Shown: positions 45,724 to 55,954, counted from the first letter of the stretch. The stretch is 64,000 nucleotides of DNA from Datura wrightii (GCA_035772735.1 JASDFA010000027.1:34950001-35014000); one strand, 5' to 3'. A program made the numbers and translations. The notes: generated from the letters alone by a model not told the origin.

Positions 45724-47837
45724 TGTTACACCCCGTAATTTTCTAACATTTAGTCGGCTTATTCGTATGTTGGTTGAGAGTTTTAGAGTGTCATAAGTAC
45801 GAAGAAAGGGCCCAGGGAAAAGCCGAACGAGTGACAAGTTGGGATTTCGCGAGATGAGGCCGAACCAAGCTGCCCAGAGGGGCAAAGTGGGACGGAGCTA
45901 CTCCTTCGCGTTAGCAAACATGGCACAGAGAAGAATCAGCTCGTTGGAAAACATGCCACATTGCCTTGTCTATAGACTCAAGTATATAAGGTCTCACACT
46001 TATAAATGAGATCATAATTCATATATCTTCGACTAGCAGAGAATAGGGACGCAGGAAAACATTTAATTTTCATCCGATTACGCTGCTAAACTCCGTCCAA
46101 ATCCAAATTAACTTCGGGTATCGAAGTATAAGGCTGCAGGGAGCATTTCTACAGACTTAGTTTCGTGAAATTTTCCCGGCGAATCATCGTCCCACCGAGC
46201 CAAAGTTGTTGGAATTGCTCCAAACTAGTGTCAATACGATCCCAGGCTTAAAGTAAGCATTTCTCCCTTCTAGAATTTTGAGAAATAACGAGGTTTCGAC
46301 CATGTTCCGTAAAGTTAGAATATAGTTAATATTTACATATAAAGTTTTCCTTTTTGCCGAACTTAGTGTTAAAACTAGTCCTATCTTTCCAATAACACGA
46401 TTTAAGTTGGGAAGAGCTATTGAATACCAATTGGAACCTATCAGTTAATCAGAAATCGGCAATCAAAGTATGTTAAGGCATTTTCTTTCGAAAAGTTAGT
46501 TTCTTCAGCATAGTAGTCCAGTATGAATTCCAGTAAAGCATGTCAGGAGTATGTTATCATGTCTAGTTGTTGTTGTCAGTCGAGGCTCGTAATTTGTATT
46601 GTTTTAGGCTGGATTATACATGTATAGCTTCCATGACCACCCCAGGGTTAATAGCTATATCACCGCCCGCCAGGGGCGAGGATACGTCGCTCTACGGAGC
46701 GGCATGCCGGTCCGCAAGGACAAAGATGGGGATCCAAATCCTCATATTACCGTGGTTGGCCTTATACACACCCCCGCCGAGCACTTACGCCTGGGTTGTA
46801 GATATCAGGAGTCCTCTGGACTCAGACACAGCTACAGTCAGGGGCCGAGTGGGCTTAGTTGTAGACTTAGGGGATCGGCAGGATGCTTATAGCTGGTAGT
46901 TGACTCAGTATGACTTGGATAGGGGTATATAGATTGAGGTGTACTCACTAGGAATAATGGGGACCCAGGTGGGTTGTTCTGTGTTGATTGTACCTTCCGG
47001 CTTATGAGGGCCAGGTAAGGTTTATGTTTGCTTTAGTTACTGCTAGTTAGACAGTAAGACGCCTCTTTTGTCATGTATGACCCCTACCCGCCTTATTACA
47101 GTTATGTTTAGTCCTGATTTCACTACCTCAGTCATCTTCAGTCCGTTTTCTTTACTTCAGTCACTGTTAGTGCTATTTCTTACTTTCAGTTATTTAAAGT
47201 TACTACTTTAAATACTAAGTACCTGTGGTACTGACGCCCTCTTCTAGGGCACTGCATTACTTTCCTGTAGGTACACATAGAAGAGGAGAAGGTCCCTCAT
47301 AGTTCCAGTCAGCCGTACAGAGCCATCAGCTCCTTTCTTCTAGAGCTTGTGTGACAGAGGTTCATTTATTTTGTTTATACAGTATGGGTAGGTCGGGGCC
47401 CTGTTCCGACCATCTTATTACTCCTAGAGGCTTGCATATTACATTACTTCACTGTGGTTAGATGATATCGGTCGTGTAGGGCCCGTATATGTTTTAAACT
47501 ATGTGTGTTGGCCATGTGGGCCCCTATTTGGCTGTTGATTGGTGGCCTTGTCGGTCATAGCTCAGTTTGGCATCGGCCTTTACTTTCCAGTTATAACTAG
47601 ATATCATGGTGGCAGTCTTATAATTGTTTGACTCTGGTTAGCTATTTATTTTCACAGGTCGCTATAGGCCTTGTCGGCCGAGGGTTGTATTTACAACCGC
47701 TATATAGCTTGTTTTTTTCTTGATTCTAGAGTTAGAGTTAGCCCTATACCAGAAGTGCTTAGGCTTAGTCAGCTAAGCAGTTCAGGTCCTAGTAGGGCAC
47801 TAGTTGCTAGTCATGCCTCCCAAGGTGGGGCGTGACA
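45724..47837 (+). repeat. E 3' LTR
   Basis: 2,114 bp, TGTTACACCC...GGGCGTGACA, paired with 38351-40471. It keeps the TATATAAG box and the GC-rich cassette (46660-46860). The flank ACACG follows. Confidence 0.95.
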
Positions 47838-47842
47838 ACACG

Positions 47843-47965
47843 CTCTTACCATGAACTTATTATATATGTTTAAAGCATGAGTCAATCATATGGGTTCCGC
47901 AAATCTAGAATATTTCATTTAATATATATGTTGACAAACGATTACAACTTATGGGCTTAGGTGAA
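47843..47965 (+). repeat. LTR piece F, right part
   Basis: The remaining 123 bp of the LTR split by E, before a new LTR start at 47966. It is AT-rich. F therefore ends early: either it was truncated or the G LTR inserted into it. Confidence 0.6.
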
Positions 47966-48440
47966 TGTTATACTCCAAAAGCCCAAAGATCATACACGGG
48001 AGTTGAAATGGAGAAAACAGGATTTTCTACACCAGGTCATAGAGCGAGTCGTCCTATGACCCGTCAGGATGACCACGAGTGGTTAAGTGACATGTGGTGA
48101 GGAGTCTTGACTTGTTTGGAAATTTTCAAATTGGGGTGACCACCGGTGTGTCTAGCACCGAGTAGGCTAAGGGTCAGTCAACCCTATGTCGCAAAACTAT
48201 GAGCTAATATAGGTATGATCAGATTATTTGGAACCTCCTTTGTGAGCTTTCCCTTGCCCCAAGGGGCTTTAAACTTGATATCAATATCATGGTAGCATCT
48301 TTAGCCCTGGCAAGGCTCTGGATGGCTCTTCCCACTTGAGTGTGATAGTCGAGACCACGTAAGCTCTATTGTGGTAATGTTGGTTATAAGATGAGTCTCT
48401 CATTGTTCCTCATGATTTCAGTTATTCATGTTTATCATTC

Positions 48441-48443
<3 letters not shown>
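47966..48443 (+). repeat. G 5' LTR, left part
   Basis: It starts TGTTATACTCC and resembles the element-sense start of the B LTR (AAGCCCAAAGAT, then CACCAGGTCAT). After about 190 bp it jumps to a segment (TCTAGCACCGAGTAGG...) that in the H LTR lies about 1.4 kb from the start, so this LTR has a large internal deletion. It continues parallel to H 59876-60150 (CCTGGCAAGGCT, GACCACGTAAGCTCTAT) and is then broken by the pararetrovirus block. Confidence 0.75.

Positions 48444-48520
<77 letters not shown>
48444..48520. repeat. (TA)n(GA)n microsatellite at left edge of viral block
   Basis: About 27 TA units followed by about 11 GA units. The corresponding site in the intact H LTR (about 60165-60190) is merely AT-rich, so the simple sequence expanded here or came with the insertion. 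Confidence 0.95.
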
Positions 48521-48521
<1 letters not shown>

Positions 48522-48890
48522 TTAAGTACTTAGAAGCGAACTCCCTAAAATGACAGGGGAAGAGTACGGGGAAGAAGGATAGGAAGCAGTTCTAATTATA
48601 AGTATAGGATTATAAATGCAAATGAAATGAACTAATTAGGTGGAAAAGCTAACCATAATGCAACAATTAAATAATAAGTGCAATAACTAAAGGTAGGTGG
48701 CTAGGCCAACCATATGCAATAAAATGAAAGAGACATGTTAGGAAAGTGAAAGGTTAGAAAAATTGAACTCTGATATAAATATCAACTAACTTAAGAATAT
48801 TACAAGAAAGAGAGCAAGCTCTAACCAAGTCTTACTTAAAAGAGAAAGTTTGTACAAGAAAAGGATTCTCTACAAATGAAATGGAGGGGG
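48521..48890 (-). other. Pararetrovirus leader-like region downstream of promoter
   Basis: Non-coding. In viral sense this is the transcribed part after the TATA box. No ORF is recognised. It ends in the (GA)n tract at the left edge. Confidence 0.5.
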
Positions 48891-48900
48891 CTATTTATAG
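48891..48900 (-). promoter_or_regulatory. Pararetrovirus TATA box
   Basis: CTATAAATAG on the minus strand, preceded by a repeated motif and followed by C/T-rich sequence. It lies after the last viral ORF, the expected position of the pregenomic RNA promoter. Confidence 0.65.
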
Positions 48901-48910
48901 CTAAAAAATT

Positions 48911-48980
48911 TGCTATAGTGAAAGTGCTACAGTAGTTTTACAGTGAATTTACATTGTTGCTACAGTGAAGCTACAATATC
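48911..48980 (-). repeat. GCTACAGTGAA-type repeats upstream of viral TATA box
   Basis: Plus-strand words TGCTATAGTGAA (48911), GTGCTACAGTAG (48924), TTACAGTGAAT (48938) and TTGCTACAGTGAAGCTACAA (48957) form degenerate copies packed into 70 bp, immediately upstream of the TATA box in viral sense. Confidence 0.75.
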
Positions 48981-49148
48981 ACCCTCAATAATTTTCTGAT
49001 GATTTCATGCATGACATCAATTCTAATGATGTATTGATAGTGTCATTGTTGATGTCAATTCAGCTGGAAATTGATGCAGGGGTTGTCTTCTTCATGTTTT
49101 GACTCGAATTTTTCCGACTCCTGCGGTTGATGGCTGGGGACTTCAGCT

Positions 49149-50662
49149 TTAATCTTTTGGATGATATTTTCCATTTGTTGGATGAAACCTCCCTTGTTGC
49201 TTGAGTTGTCCAATTGGGTAGCTGCAATAGATTTCTATTGTAAAAATGTTATTTGGGCGGCATCTGTTGGGGCCAAATACTTCGGATTTTGTAGGAACCA
49301 TTTTTCCACTTCCGCTGGGTAGGATTCTGAGAGGTTCCAATTTTTTTACCCTTCATAATGGCCTTGGAAGGCTACCCATGGGAACCCTTTGTGTCCTTCC
49401 GGTTTGTGGAAGGCAAACTTTTCTGAGTAAATCCACGGGACATGGAACCTATGGGGAAATTGCAGGAGCAAGGGAACTTATTGCTCGCTAAAAAACCTTT
49501 GGCAAAAATATTCATATCCTTCGCGAACCAAGGGAGGAAGGATTTATTCTGTGGCCATAAGCTGGCCACCATTGATGAAAAAACCACCGAGGGAAGTTAC
49601 AGGTTAGTTGTTTCCTCCATAGGAGAAACTAGGAATGTTTGTTGAGGTCATTTTGAAAGGTGAATGCGTTCATCCACGCTGTTATGTAGTCAAAATAATT
49701 GTAGTTTTTGGGTTCAAATGGTTGGGATAGTTTTTTATACTTGGCTGGGTGCGTTCCCCATTCTTTGGGTGATATTATTTTGTTAATCCATATCGAGGTA
49801 TAGGTAACAAATGTTTGGGTTTTTTTTGTCTTTTTGGGGTTTGAATAAACAAGATCTTGTGTCTGTGAGAATGAACTCATAGAACTTTTAGGTATAGGAG
49901 GGAGTATTTTGGAAAAAAATGGCAGAAGGGCTAAGCATTTTCTTGGCCACCTCTTGGGGGTTGGAGTGCCAAAATTCTGGCTCAATTTGGATTAGTGGAT
50001 AAACATTGTCATATTTGAAGTAGGTAGGTTTATTAGGGGAGGAACCTCTGTTTGGAGAAAGTGTCTTGTTTGGTACAGAATGTACCGTGCTAGTGCTTTG
50101 TGGAAACTTGAAAGAAAATTCTATGGGGCACTCTGCCTCCACAACTTTTAGAATGAGAAGCAGAAGATGTGTACCGCAGTAGAACACATATTTTTGAAGA
50201 AGAGATATTGGTTAATTAATTCTCTTCTATTGAGGCTTGTCAAGGCTGCAGTATCTTTGAAGCCCGTGAGCAGGCGCCAGTTTTGAAAATCTTCTTTTGT
50301 CCATGGGATGGACATGGTTTGGGCTAGTTGAGTATTTTGTTCTTCTTCCTCAACTAGGTCAGCCCACTTCTTTGGACTAGAAATGGAAATTGGGGCTGCA
50401 TTTTCCAGCAAATATGATGGCAGAATTCCCTTCATGGCACAGTCCGTCGGAGTTTGGTATTTGGGCTGGCTTGGGCCAACTGCTTCTTTTGAAGGTTGCT
50501 TAAAAAAAACTAATTTTGTTTGCTGCTTGGTAGCAGCTTGCTGTTTTTTTGAATTTGATTGTTGTTGTACCAGCGCTAATTTATTTTCACTCGACAGAGT
50601 GAGGGTTGGAAGTTTTGACAAATCTGGGACCTCTGTTGCCTTCTTTTTTCTACTTATTTACC
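49149..50662 (-). pseudogene. Pararetrovirus downstream ORF, function unknown
   Basis: It follows the RNase H frame directly (the RNase H frame ends in TAA at about 50660). The open piece 50621-50148 has a Lys/Gln-rich start and then SPKKWADLVEEEEQNTQLAQ, IPWTKEDFQNWRLLTGFKD and RRELINQYLFFKNMCSTAVH. Further pieces continue in changing frames: VYPLIQIEPEFWHSNPQEVA (about 50020-49960), NKIISPKEWGTHPA (49780-49740) and FLPWFAKDMNIFAKGFLAS (49545-49490). I see no ATG at the expected start. A second ORF after RNase H fits florendovirus-like genomes. No domain recognised. Confidence 0.6.
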
Positions 50663-51382
50663 TTCCCAGTAAAAATTCTCTGGTAGGAAAATCTGGAATA
50701 GAGTTGGAGCTCCCTTTGATATATTCTATATCAAAATCAAAACTAGACAAAATAGCTTGTCATCTAGCAAATATATGTTTAGAGGAAAGATTTTGAACAT
50801 CTTTTTATAAAACGGGTTTTGTAGCTTTACAGTCAATTCGTGATAAAAATTTTTGGTTTAACAAATCTGCTTGAAATTTTGAAATGCACAAATCAATTGC
50901 TAAATTTTTTTTTAATTATTGGAGAATTTTCTTAGGCTTTATTCCAATGCTTTGATGCAAATGCAATAATATGCTCCTTATCATCTTTTTTTTTGTTTTA
51001 AAATGCCACCATAACCAATGTCTAATGCATCTATATAGACTATTTTGATTGCAAAGGGATTAGGAAGAGATAGACAAGGAAAATCCTTAATCCTCTTCTT
51101 GATTTCTTTAATAGCATTGGTATGAACATGGGTCTACGGACACGGAGGCTTTTTCAATCTATCATGGAGGGGTCTTAGCAAACTGCTAAGCCCTGGAACA
51201 AAATCTGCTACATAATTAACACACCCCAAGAATCTTTGCAGTTGTGTTTTGTCTAAAATCTGATCGAGAAATTTGTCAGCAAATTGGATAGATCTTTGAA
51301 TGGGGATGATAGTCCCCTGTTGGATATCATGCCCAAGAAAGAGGATGTTAATTTGGAAAAGAATATACTTGGTTTTGGACAA
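50663..51382 (-). pseudogene. Pararetrovirus RT C-terminus and RNase H
   Basis: The RT thumb/connection is in one open piece (51382-51134): FLGHDIQQGTIIPIQRSI and LQRFLGCVNYVADFVPGL. After a frameshift RNase H begins at about 51125, has its first Asp in KIVYIDALDIGYGG, and then has frame breaks in an A-rich run near 50990. It ends with IEYIKGSSNSIPDFPTREF. The enzyme would degrade RNA during viral DNA synthesis. Broken by at least three lesions. Confidence 0.85.
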
Positions 51383-52003
51383 GACTAAGCCATTTTTGTT
51401 TGATTACATTTAAGAAAGTTTTTAGGTACTTGAAATGTTGATCAATATTTGTGGAGAATACCAGAACATCATCAATGTAAACAATTATGAACTTTGAGAA
51501 GGGATTGAAAATGTCATTCATTATTTTTGGAATTATGAAGGGTCATTCTTTAGTCCAAAGGGCATGACATTCCATTCATATTGCCTAAATGGTACTGTAA
51601 AAGTAGTTTTGTATCGATCTCTTGGATCAATATGGATTTGCCAAAAGCCCGACTTTAAATCAAACTTTGAGAAAAATGTGGCAGCATAGAGTCGCTGGAG
51701 TAAATCTTTCTTGTTGGGAATAAGATACCTAATCCAATAGAGGGAAGTATTTAGTGGTTTATAATTGATGACGAAGCGAGGGAAGCCTCGCTCAATTTTG
51801 GAACTTTTATTCACATAAAAGGAAGCACAACTCCAAGGGGATTTTCTTGGAGAGATGATTTGTTTTCGAAGGAGATCATTGATCTCTTCTTGAAAATGGA
51901 TTGTTAGCTCATGGTTCATTTGTATTGGGCGAGCTTTGTTAGGAATTGTTTTTTTCATCAAAGTCGGGTTCGTAAGGAAGCCTAACCATGTTTGTTTTTG
52001 CAA
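51383..52003 (-). pseudogene. Pararetrovirus reverse transcriptase
   Basis: The open piece 52003-51533 carries EEINDLLRKQIISPRKSPWS, CASFYVNKSSKIERGFPRFV, LIPNKKDLLQRLYAATFFSK and YEWNVMPFGLKNDPS. After a frameshift at about 51535 the active site reads IIVYIDDVLVFSTN (YIDD at 51468-51479), so the catalytic Asp pair is intact. The YIDD box with the FYVNK and PLNTSLYWIRY-type context is that of caulimovirids, not of the Ty3/gypsy elements around it. Confidence 0.88.
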
Positions 52004-52071
52004 TTCCAGAAGGTTATGAATAAATCTACATAGAGTTCTTTTTGAATTTGTGTTTCAAGGACATTGATTTT

Positions 52072-52700
52072 TTATTGAAGGAGAGGATCCTGAAGTTTCT
52101 GTTGTAACCTGTGGAAAGCTACTTCTTTCTTGAGGAAGTTAATCTGGGATTCCTTATGCTTCAAGATAGACAAGATTCTTCTTACTGGGGGTTTATCAAA
52201 AGAAAGGGAAATGTTATTGCATTCGATTTCGATTCCTCGATGAGTGACCCGGAATGGGATGAGCTCTTCAATGAAAGGAGTGCCTAAAATTATAGGATTA
52301 GTAATTTCTTTCACTAGTACGAATGAGGTAGAAGCTGATAAAGTAGAATTTCCTATGGAAGATCTTACTTCGACATCGAAGAGCTTGTAGCTGATTCCTA
52401 ACCTATTGCCATTACAACTCTAAGGGCCTCTTTGGTTTTCTCAAAGTATTTGGTTGGGATAAGTCCTTCTTGGACACAATTTAGGTCTGCACCAATATCA
52501 AAAAGGGAAATAGTGTCTAGAATGAATGATTTGTTGACTACTAAGATTACCCTAGTATCCAATCTCGTGATAGAGATTCTTGAGAGATAATTGATAAAGT
52601 CTCCTTGTTCAGTCTCATGATTTGGTTGTTCAACTTCTACTTCTCCAGGAGGATCAGCCATGGTAGAGAATTGTTGAAGGACAATCCGATCTAGTTCTTG
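52072..52700 (-). pseudogene. Pararetrovirus aspartic protease and spacer to RT
   Basis: 52661-52398 is open and has the protease motif SLFDIGADLNCVQEGLIP, with I between the catalytic D and G. After a frameshift near 52400 the flap-side part reads NPIILGTPFIEELIPFRVTH (52290-52230), and the segment 52314-52072 leads to RT. The protease would cut the viral polyprotein. Frameshifted between the two halves. Confidence 0.8.
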
Positions 52701-53857
52701 CCTAGCTTTGACTTTCTAGATTTCTTCCTTAAGGAGTAGTATTTCTGATTGAAGATCTTGAATAGTTACTGCCTTTGGTTTTCTAAAAGTAAATCTATTC
52801 AAAACATCAGTGATATTGTAGGTTCTTCCTATGCGAGGATAAGAAAAAATATTGGAGGAAAATGTGGAGGGTCTAGATAGAGTCTTTTTGAGTTGATATA
52901 GATAATGTCTTTTTTTGATTTGGATCTTGTAAGTTGCTTATAAAGTCTAGGAGAAGATCTTGTTCTTTTGAGAGAACATTGACTTCAGGTTTGCTATTCT
53001 GGTCTTCTTGGTCAGACTGGGAGGATTCTAGGTCATCATCTTCGATTTGGTTAAGGTCCTGTTCGAACTCATCATCAGCACTACAGGAGTCCTCTTGTAG
53101 TAAGAGATGTTGTATCTAGTTGAGGACTGATTCAACTAGATTGAGATTTCTTTTGGTGAATTTGTAGTATTTGGAAAAATGACCAGGTCTGCCGCACCTA
53201 TAACATTTTCCATCATTGGGGGAAGGAAGAGCTGGCTTCTTAATGCACATTGATGTTTTGGAGGAGAAGATTTTGATTTCCTGAATTTAGGATTATGAGG
53301 CCTAGAAGAGGAGACTTCCTTTTTAGGAGCCAGATTTCTATGGGATTTCTTTCTACATAGAGGTAGACCAAATTGTTCGTAGAAACTTCCTAGGTCTCGG
53401 AGTGTCTGATTTCTACCTTTTCTAATTGTCTTAATATCTTATCTTGGCGATAGATCTTAAGGGAAACTTACTGGATAAGGCATTTAAGCTGACCGTAAGT
53501 GATCTGCTCGTAAGGAATAATATCACCAGAGTGCTGGTTTTAGAGCTCTTCTATGACTAAATCTCTAAGGGACTTAGACAGGCCATCTAGGAATTTCTCT
53601 TTCCATTAGGGAAGGTTACCATTAGGCCTTTCATAGATTCTGGTAAGAAAGGAGTCCTTATACCATCTAAAGACGGAAAGTGTTTTACACTTAAGGTTGT
53701 TGAGTACTTCAGAAGATCTTTCCCTAAAGATACCCAAACATCCAATGAATGTTTTGATAATGGTGAAAATCAGAGTATTGGTAGAGTCAGGAATGGTTTG
53801 TCCATCCTTAAAGATTAGTTCTCCTAAAGGGTCGACCCGAACACTATGAAATTTTTT
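52701..53857 (-). pseudogene. Pararetrovirus coat-protein C-terminal region with zinc finger
   Basis: Multiple frames. The segment near 53780-53560 (FRERSSEVLNN, then LTRIYERPNGNLPF, FLDGLSKSLRDLVIEEL) leads to a CCHC-type finger at about 53165-53212: CYRCGRPGHFSKYYK, where the last Cys is replaced by Tyr. An acidic stretch follows (53140-52990; Asp/Glu/Ser-rich), as is common after the finger in caulimovirid coat proteins. Many stops; not translatable as a unit. Confidence 0.7.
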
Positions 53858-54800
53858 TTACATGCCTTCCTCACTAAGATGGGTGTCCCACCAACCTTTT
53901 AACTGACCCGTAAACCCTACTACTATGACATGGGTAGTAAGATGGTCTGAGTACTTGTGGAAGGTCTTATAAGCAGTGGGAACCATTGTCATCTGCTGTA
54001 ATTTGGATAGAATACAATACTCAAAACAACTATCTATGTTCCATTCATAGATGTTATTGGCATTATAGTTGTTCTGCATGATATTGGGTTTTTCTTCTAA
54101 GGCTACATCAGGATGGGTAGCTCTAGGGTAATAAAGCTTTTGCGGCTTATGCCAGTTGGAAAATTCGACATTGACGGGGGCCATCTCTAAAGGAACTTCT
54201 TCTCCTTCTGGCTGACTATCGGAATAGATATCTTCCTGAAGAACAGTGATAGTTGCAGAGGCTTTAGAAGAGGTTTCTATCATTAGGGTATTAGGGACCA
54301 GAGTCTTCTCAATTTCCAAGATCCTTCGTTGGAGGTCAGAAAGCTGAGGAGATTCTTTTGAGTGGTGGGTTTGGAGTTCCTTAGCAAATATTGTAGGGAT
54401 TTCATAAGGTTTAAACAAAGGAACCGAAGATATGGAGGCCTCTGATATTTTTGAAGGAGCAAGTGGTGTTGAGGACGGTCTTGAAACCAGATATTCACCA
54501 AGTCTCAACTCTAGAGGGGAATGAAGAAACTGAATGTCTAGCAGTTTAAATTTAAGATTGTGTTGAATAGGCAGTAGAGACTCTTTGGCTAAGAGATCTT
54601 TGGAAGGAGATGGATACCACTCCACTCGAGAACTGTTGGATTTGAGAAATAATAATATTCTCTAGTTTTTGTGCTGGTGTTGCATCTTGCAGCACCCAAT
54701 TTTGGGGTAGGTTTATCTGACTCCAAGAAATAGGTCTAGGAACTGATAAGTGAGATCTTTACAAATCGATTTGGAAAAGAATTGTTTCACCTTTATTTTA
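53858..54800 (-). pseudogene. Pararetrovirus movement-protein end and coat-protein N-terminal region
   Basis: The open piece 54625-53858 (255 codons; first codon GTG, not a real start) has a Ser/Leu-rich linker, a probable coiled coil around LSDLQRRILEIEKTLVP, and then the recognisable caulimovirid segment YYPRATHPDVALEEKPNI, YNANNIYEWNID, TAYKTFHKYSDHLTTH and VGFTGQLKGWWDTHL. Upstream, in another frame (about 54750-54630), is INLPQNWVLQDATPAQKLEN, which I place at the movement/coat junction. Stops and a frameshift separate the two. Homology ends about 54760, just before the inversion point. Confidence 0.75.
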
Positions 54801-54820
54801 GGTTCTCATGGCTCAATTCC

Positions 54821-54833
54821 TTGGTATCAGAGC
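54821..54833 (+). other. Pararetrovirus tRNA-Met primer site at start of plus-strand piece
   Basis: TTGGTATCAGAGC, a perfect initiator tRNA-Met site. No LTR end precedes it, and a movement-protein ORF follows. In caulimovirids this site is nucleotide 1 of the genome and the place of a single-strand discontinuity. It sits at, or within about 50 bp of, the point where strand polarity flips. Confidence 0.8.
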
Positions 54834-55310
54834 TATGGGGGGAAGTAAAGATTATTATTCATGAGTTTAACTTGTTTTTCTACGGCACTGTCAATCTGTA
54901 ATTTAAACTATGTAAGCTTGAATCAATTTGTACAAATTGGTAAGATCTATCTTGTAATAAGAAGTTCTAAATAAAGATGGTACTATGATCTTTTCAGATC
55001 TACACTGTAGGTAGTATCCCTAAGCAACAATGGATGAATTGCCGAAAAGGACTTAGTGGACTTACAGATGGTTATTCATAACCTTTGGATCATCTGAATG
55101 AAGAATTTCTTGGAACAAGACTGATTTAACCTTTGAGTATAAAATAAATCAAGAATTCATTAGTTTAACTATCAGATCTAACTCTTTCGTATATTATTAA
55201 GTTAAATACATGAATATTTTTTTTTATGAAACCTAATAGTCTCCTGATCCAAGGACAGGAAGCATTAAAGTTATTATTGTTTTTCTAACTATTTTCTTGC
55301 AGATCTTGCT
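54834..55310 (+). other. Pararetrovirus leader before movement protein
   Basis: About 480 bp without an ORF, between primer site and movement-protein ATG. AT-rich. Nothing else seen. Confidence 0.55.
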
Positions 55311-55915
55311 ATGGCATTCTTCCATCCCTTCTCCTCTTTCTCTAAAAACTCTTCTTCTTCCTCAGCTACCTCATCTTCTTCCATCTGCTCAAATTCCAAG
55401 CTCAAAGAAGAGATTAGCTTCTCTAATTTAGAGCAATCAATTGATGACTGGAAAATCCCTAAACACCCCCACTCAGCCATTTACAAATCTTCAAAGTGGT
55501 CCTTGACAAGTGACTATCACATTTCAACCATTGAACAAACTATTCCTCTTGATTCAGATCACGAGGATATCAAGCTTCTAAATCCAAAGTCTAGAGAAAA
55601 ATATATACGAAAGTACAACTATCTCTACTTCGGGTTAGTCCAAATTGCAACTAAGCCCCTCTCTAGAGAAGGTCTAGACACCTCACTTATCCTTTGTCTT
55701 AGAGATTCAAGGTTCTTATACTTCAATGACTCCCTCCTAGGAATAGTTGAAACCAGCCTTTGTGGTGGTCCAATTTATTTTGACTGCTTTCCAAATTTTA
55801 TAGTGTCTCTTTAAGATAGGAATGCCTTAGATTCTTTAACCTAAATGTTAAGACATCAAATTACAAGACCAAATCTGGATCTCTCCCTGTAGCCATTATC
55901 TACAGGATTCAATCT
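55311..55915 (+). pseudogene. Pararetrovirus movement protein (N-terminal and core part)
   Basis: ATG 55311 starts 167 open codons: a Ser-rich N-terminus, then LEQSIDDWKIPKHPHSA, and the caulimovirid movement-protein core YNYLYFGLVQIATKPL, FNDSLLGIVET and GPIYFDCFPNFIVSL. It stops at TAA 55812-55814. Homology continues to about 55915 after a further stop and one frame change, and is then cut by the (TG)n tract. The protein would help cell-to-cell passage through plasmodesmata. This copy is truncated and interrupted. The short antisense ORF opposite its N-terminus is a shadow. Confidence 0.85.
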
Positions 55916-55918
55916 ATA

Positions 55919-55951
<33 letters not shown>

Positions 55952-55954
55952 ATG
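55919..55954. repeat. (TG)n microsatellite at right edge of viral block
   Basis: Mostly TG repeats with two TA interruptions, joining viral sequence to the resumed G LTR. Confidence 0.95.

Larger units (their letters stand above)
38351..47837 (+). mobile_element. Full-length chromovirus E with target duplication
   Basis: 9,487 bp: 5' LTR, PBS, gag, protease, RT, RNase H, integrase with chromodomain, polypurine tract and 3' LTR. Flanks are ACATG (38346-38350) and ACACG (47838-47842), a 5-bp duplication with one C/T difference. Coding frames are broken by stops and several frameshifts, and the RT catalytic box is mutated. The LTRs differ clearly in their first 250 bp (many transitions by eye) but are more alike further in. 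Confidence 0.95.
48521..55918 (-). mobile_element. Endogenous pararetrovirus (Caulimoviridae), rearranged
   Basis: About 7.4 kb inserted in the G LTR. The minus-strand piece (48521 to about 54800) holds, in viral order from high to low coordinates, a coat-protein region, zinc finger, protease, RT, RNase H, a further ORF and a non-coding region with a TATA box. The plus-strand piece (54821-55918) holds a tRNA-Met primer site, leader and movement-protein region. The two are head to head. Absence of an integrase and presence of movement and coat proteins exclude an LTR retrotransposon. The closest group from memory is florendovirus/petuvirus-like. All ORFs are interrupted. Confidence 0.9.

Noticed and set aside
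46567..46899. Two overlapping plus-strand ORFs of 90-110 codons (also 39177-39437)
   Set aside because: Both lie in the GC-rich cassette of the E LTRs and are not conserved as frames between the two LTRs.
50383..50796. 137-codon plus-strand ORF
   Set aside because: Shadow of the viral downstream ORF and RNase H on the opposite strand. No family features.
55289..55480. Acidic 63-codon minus-strand ORF
   Set aside because: It is antisense to the Ser-rich start of the viral movement protein. The Glu run is the complement of TCT/TTC codons.
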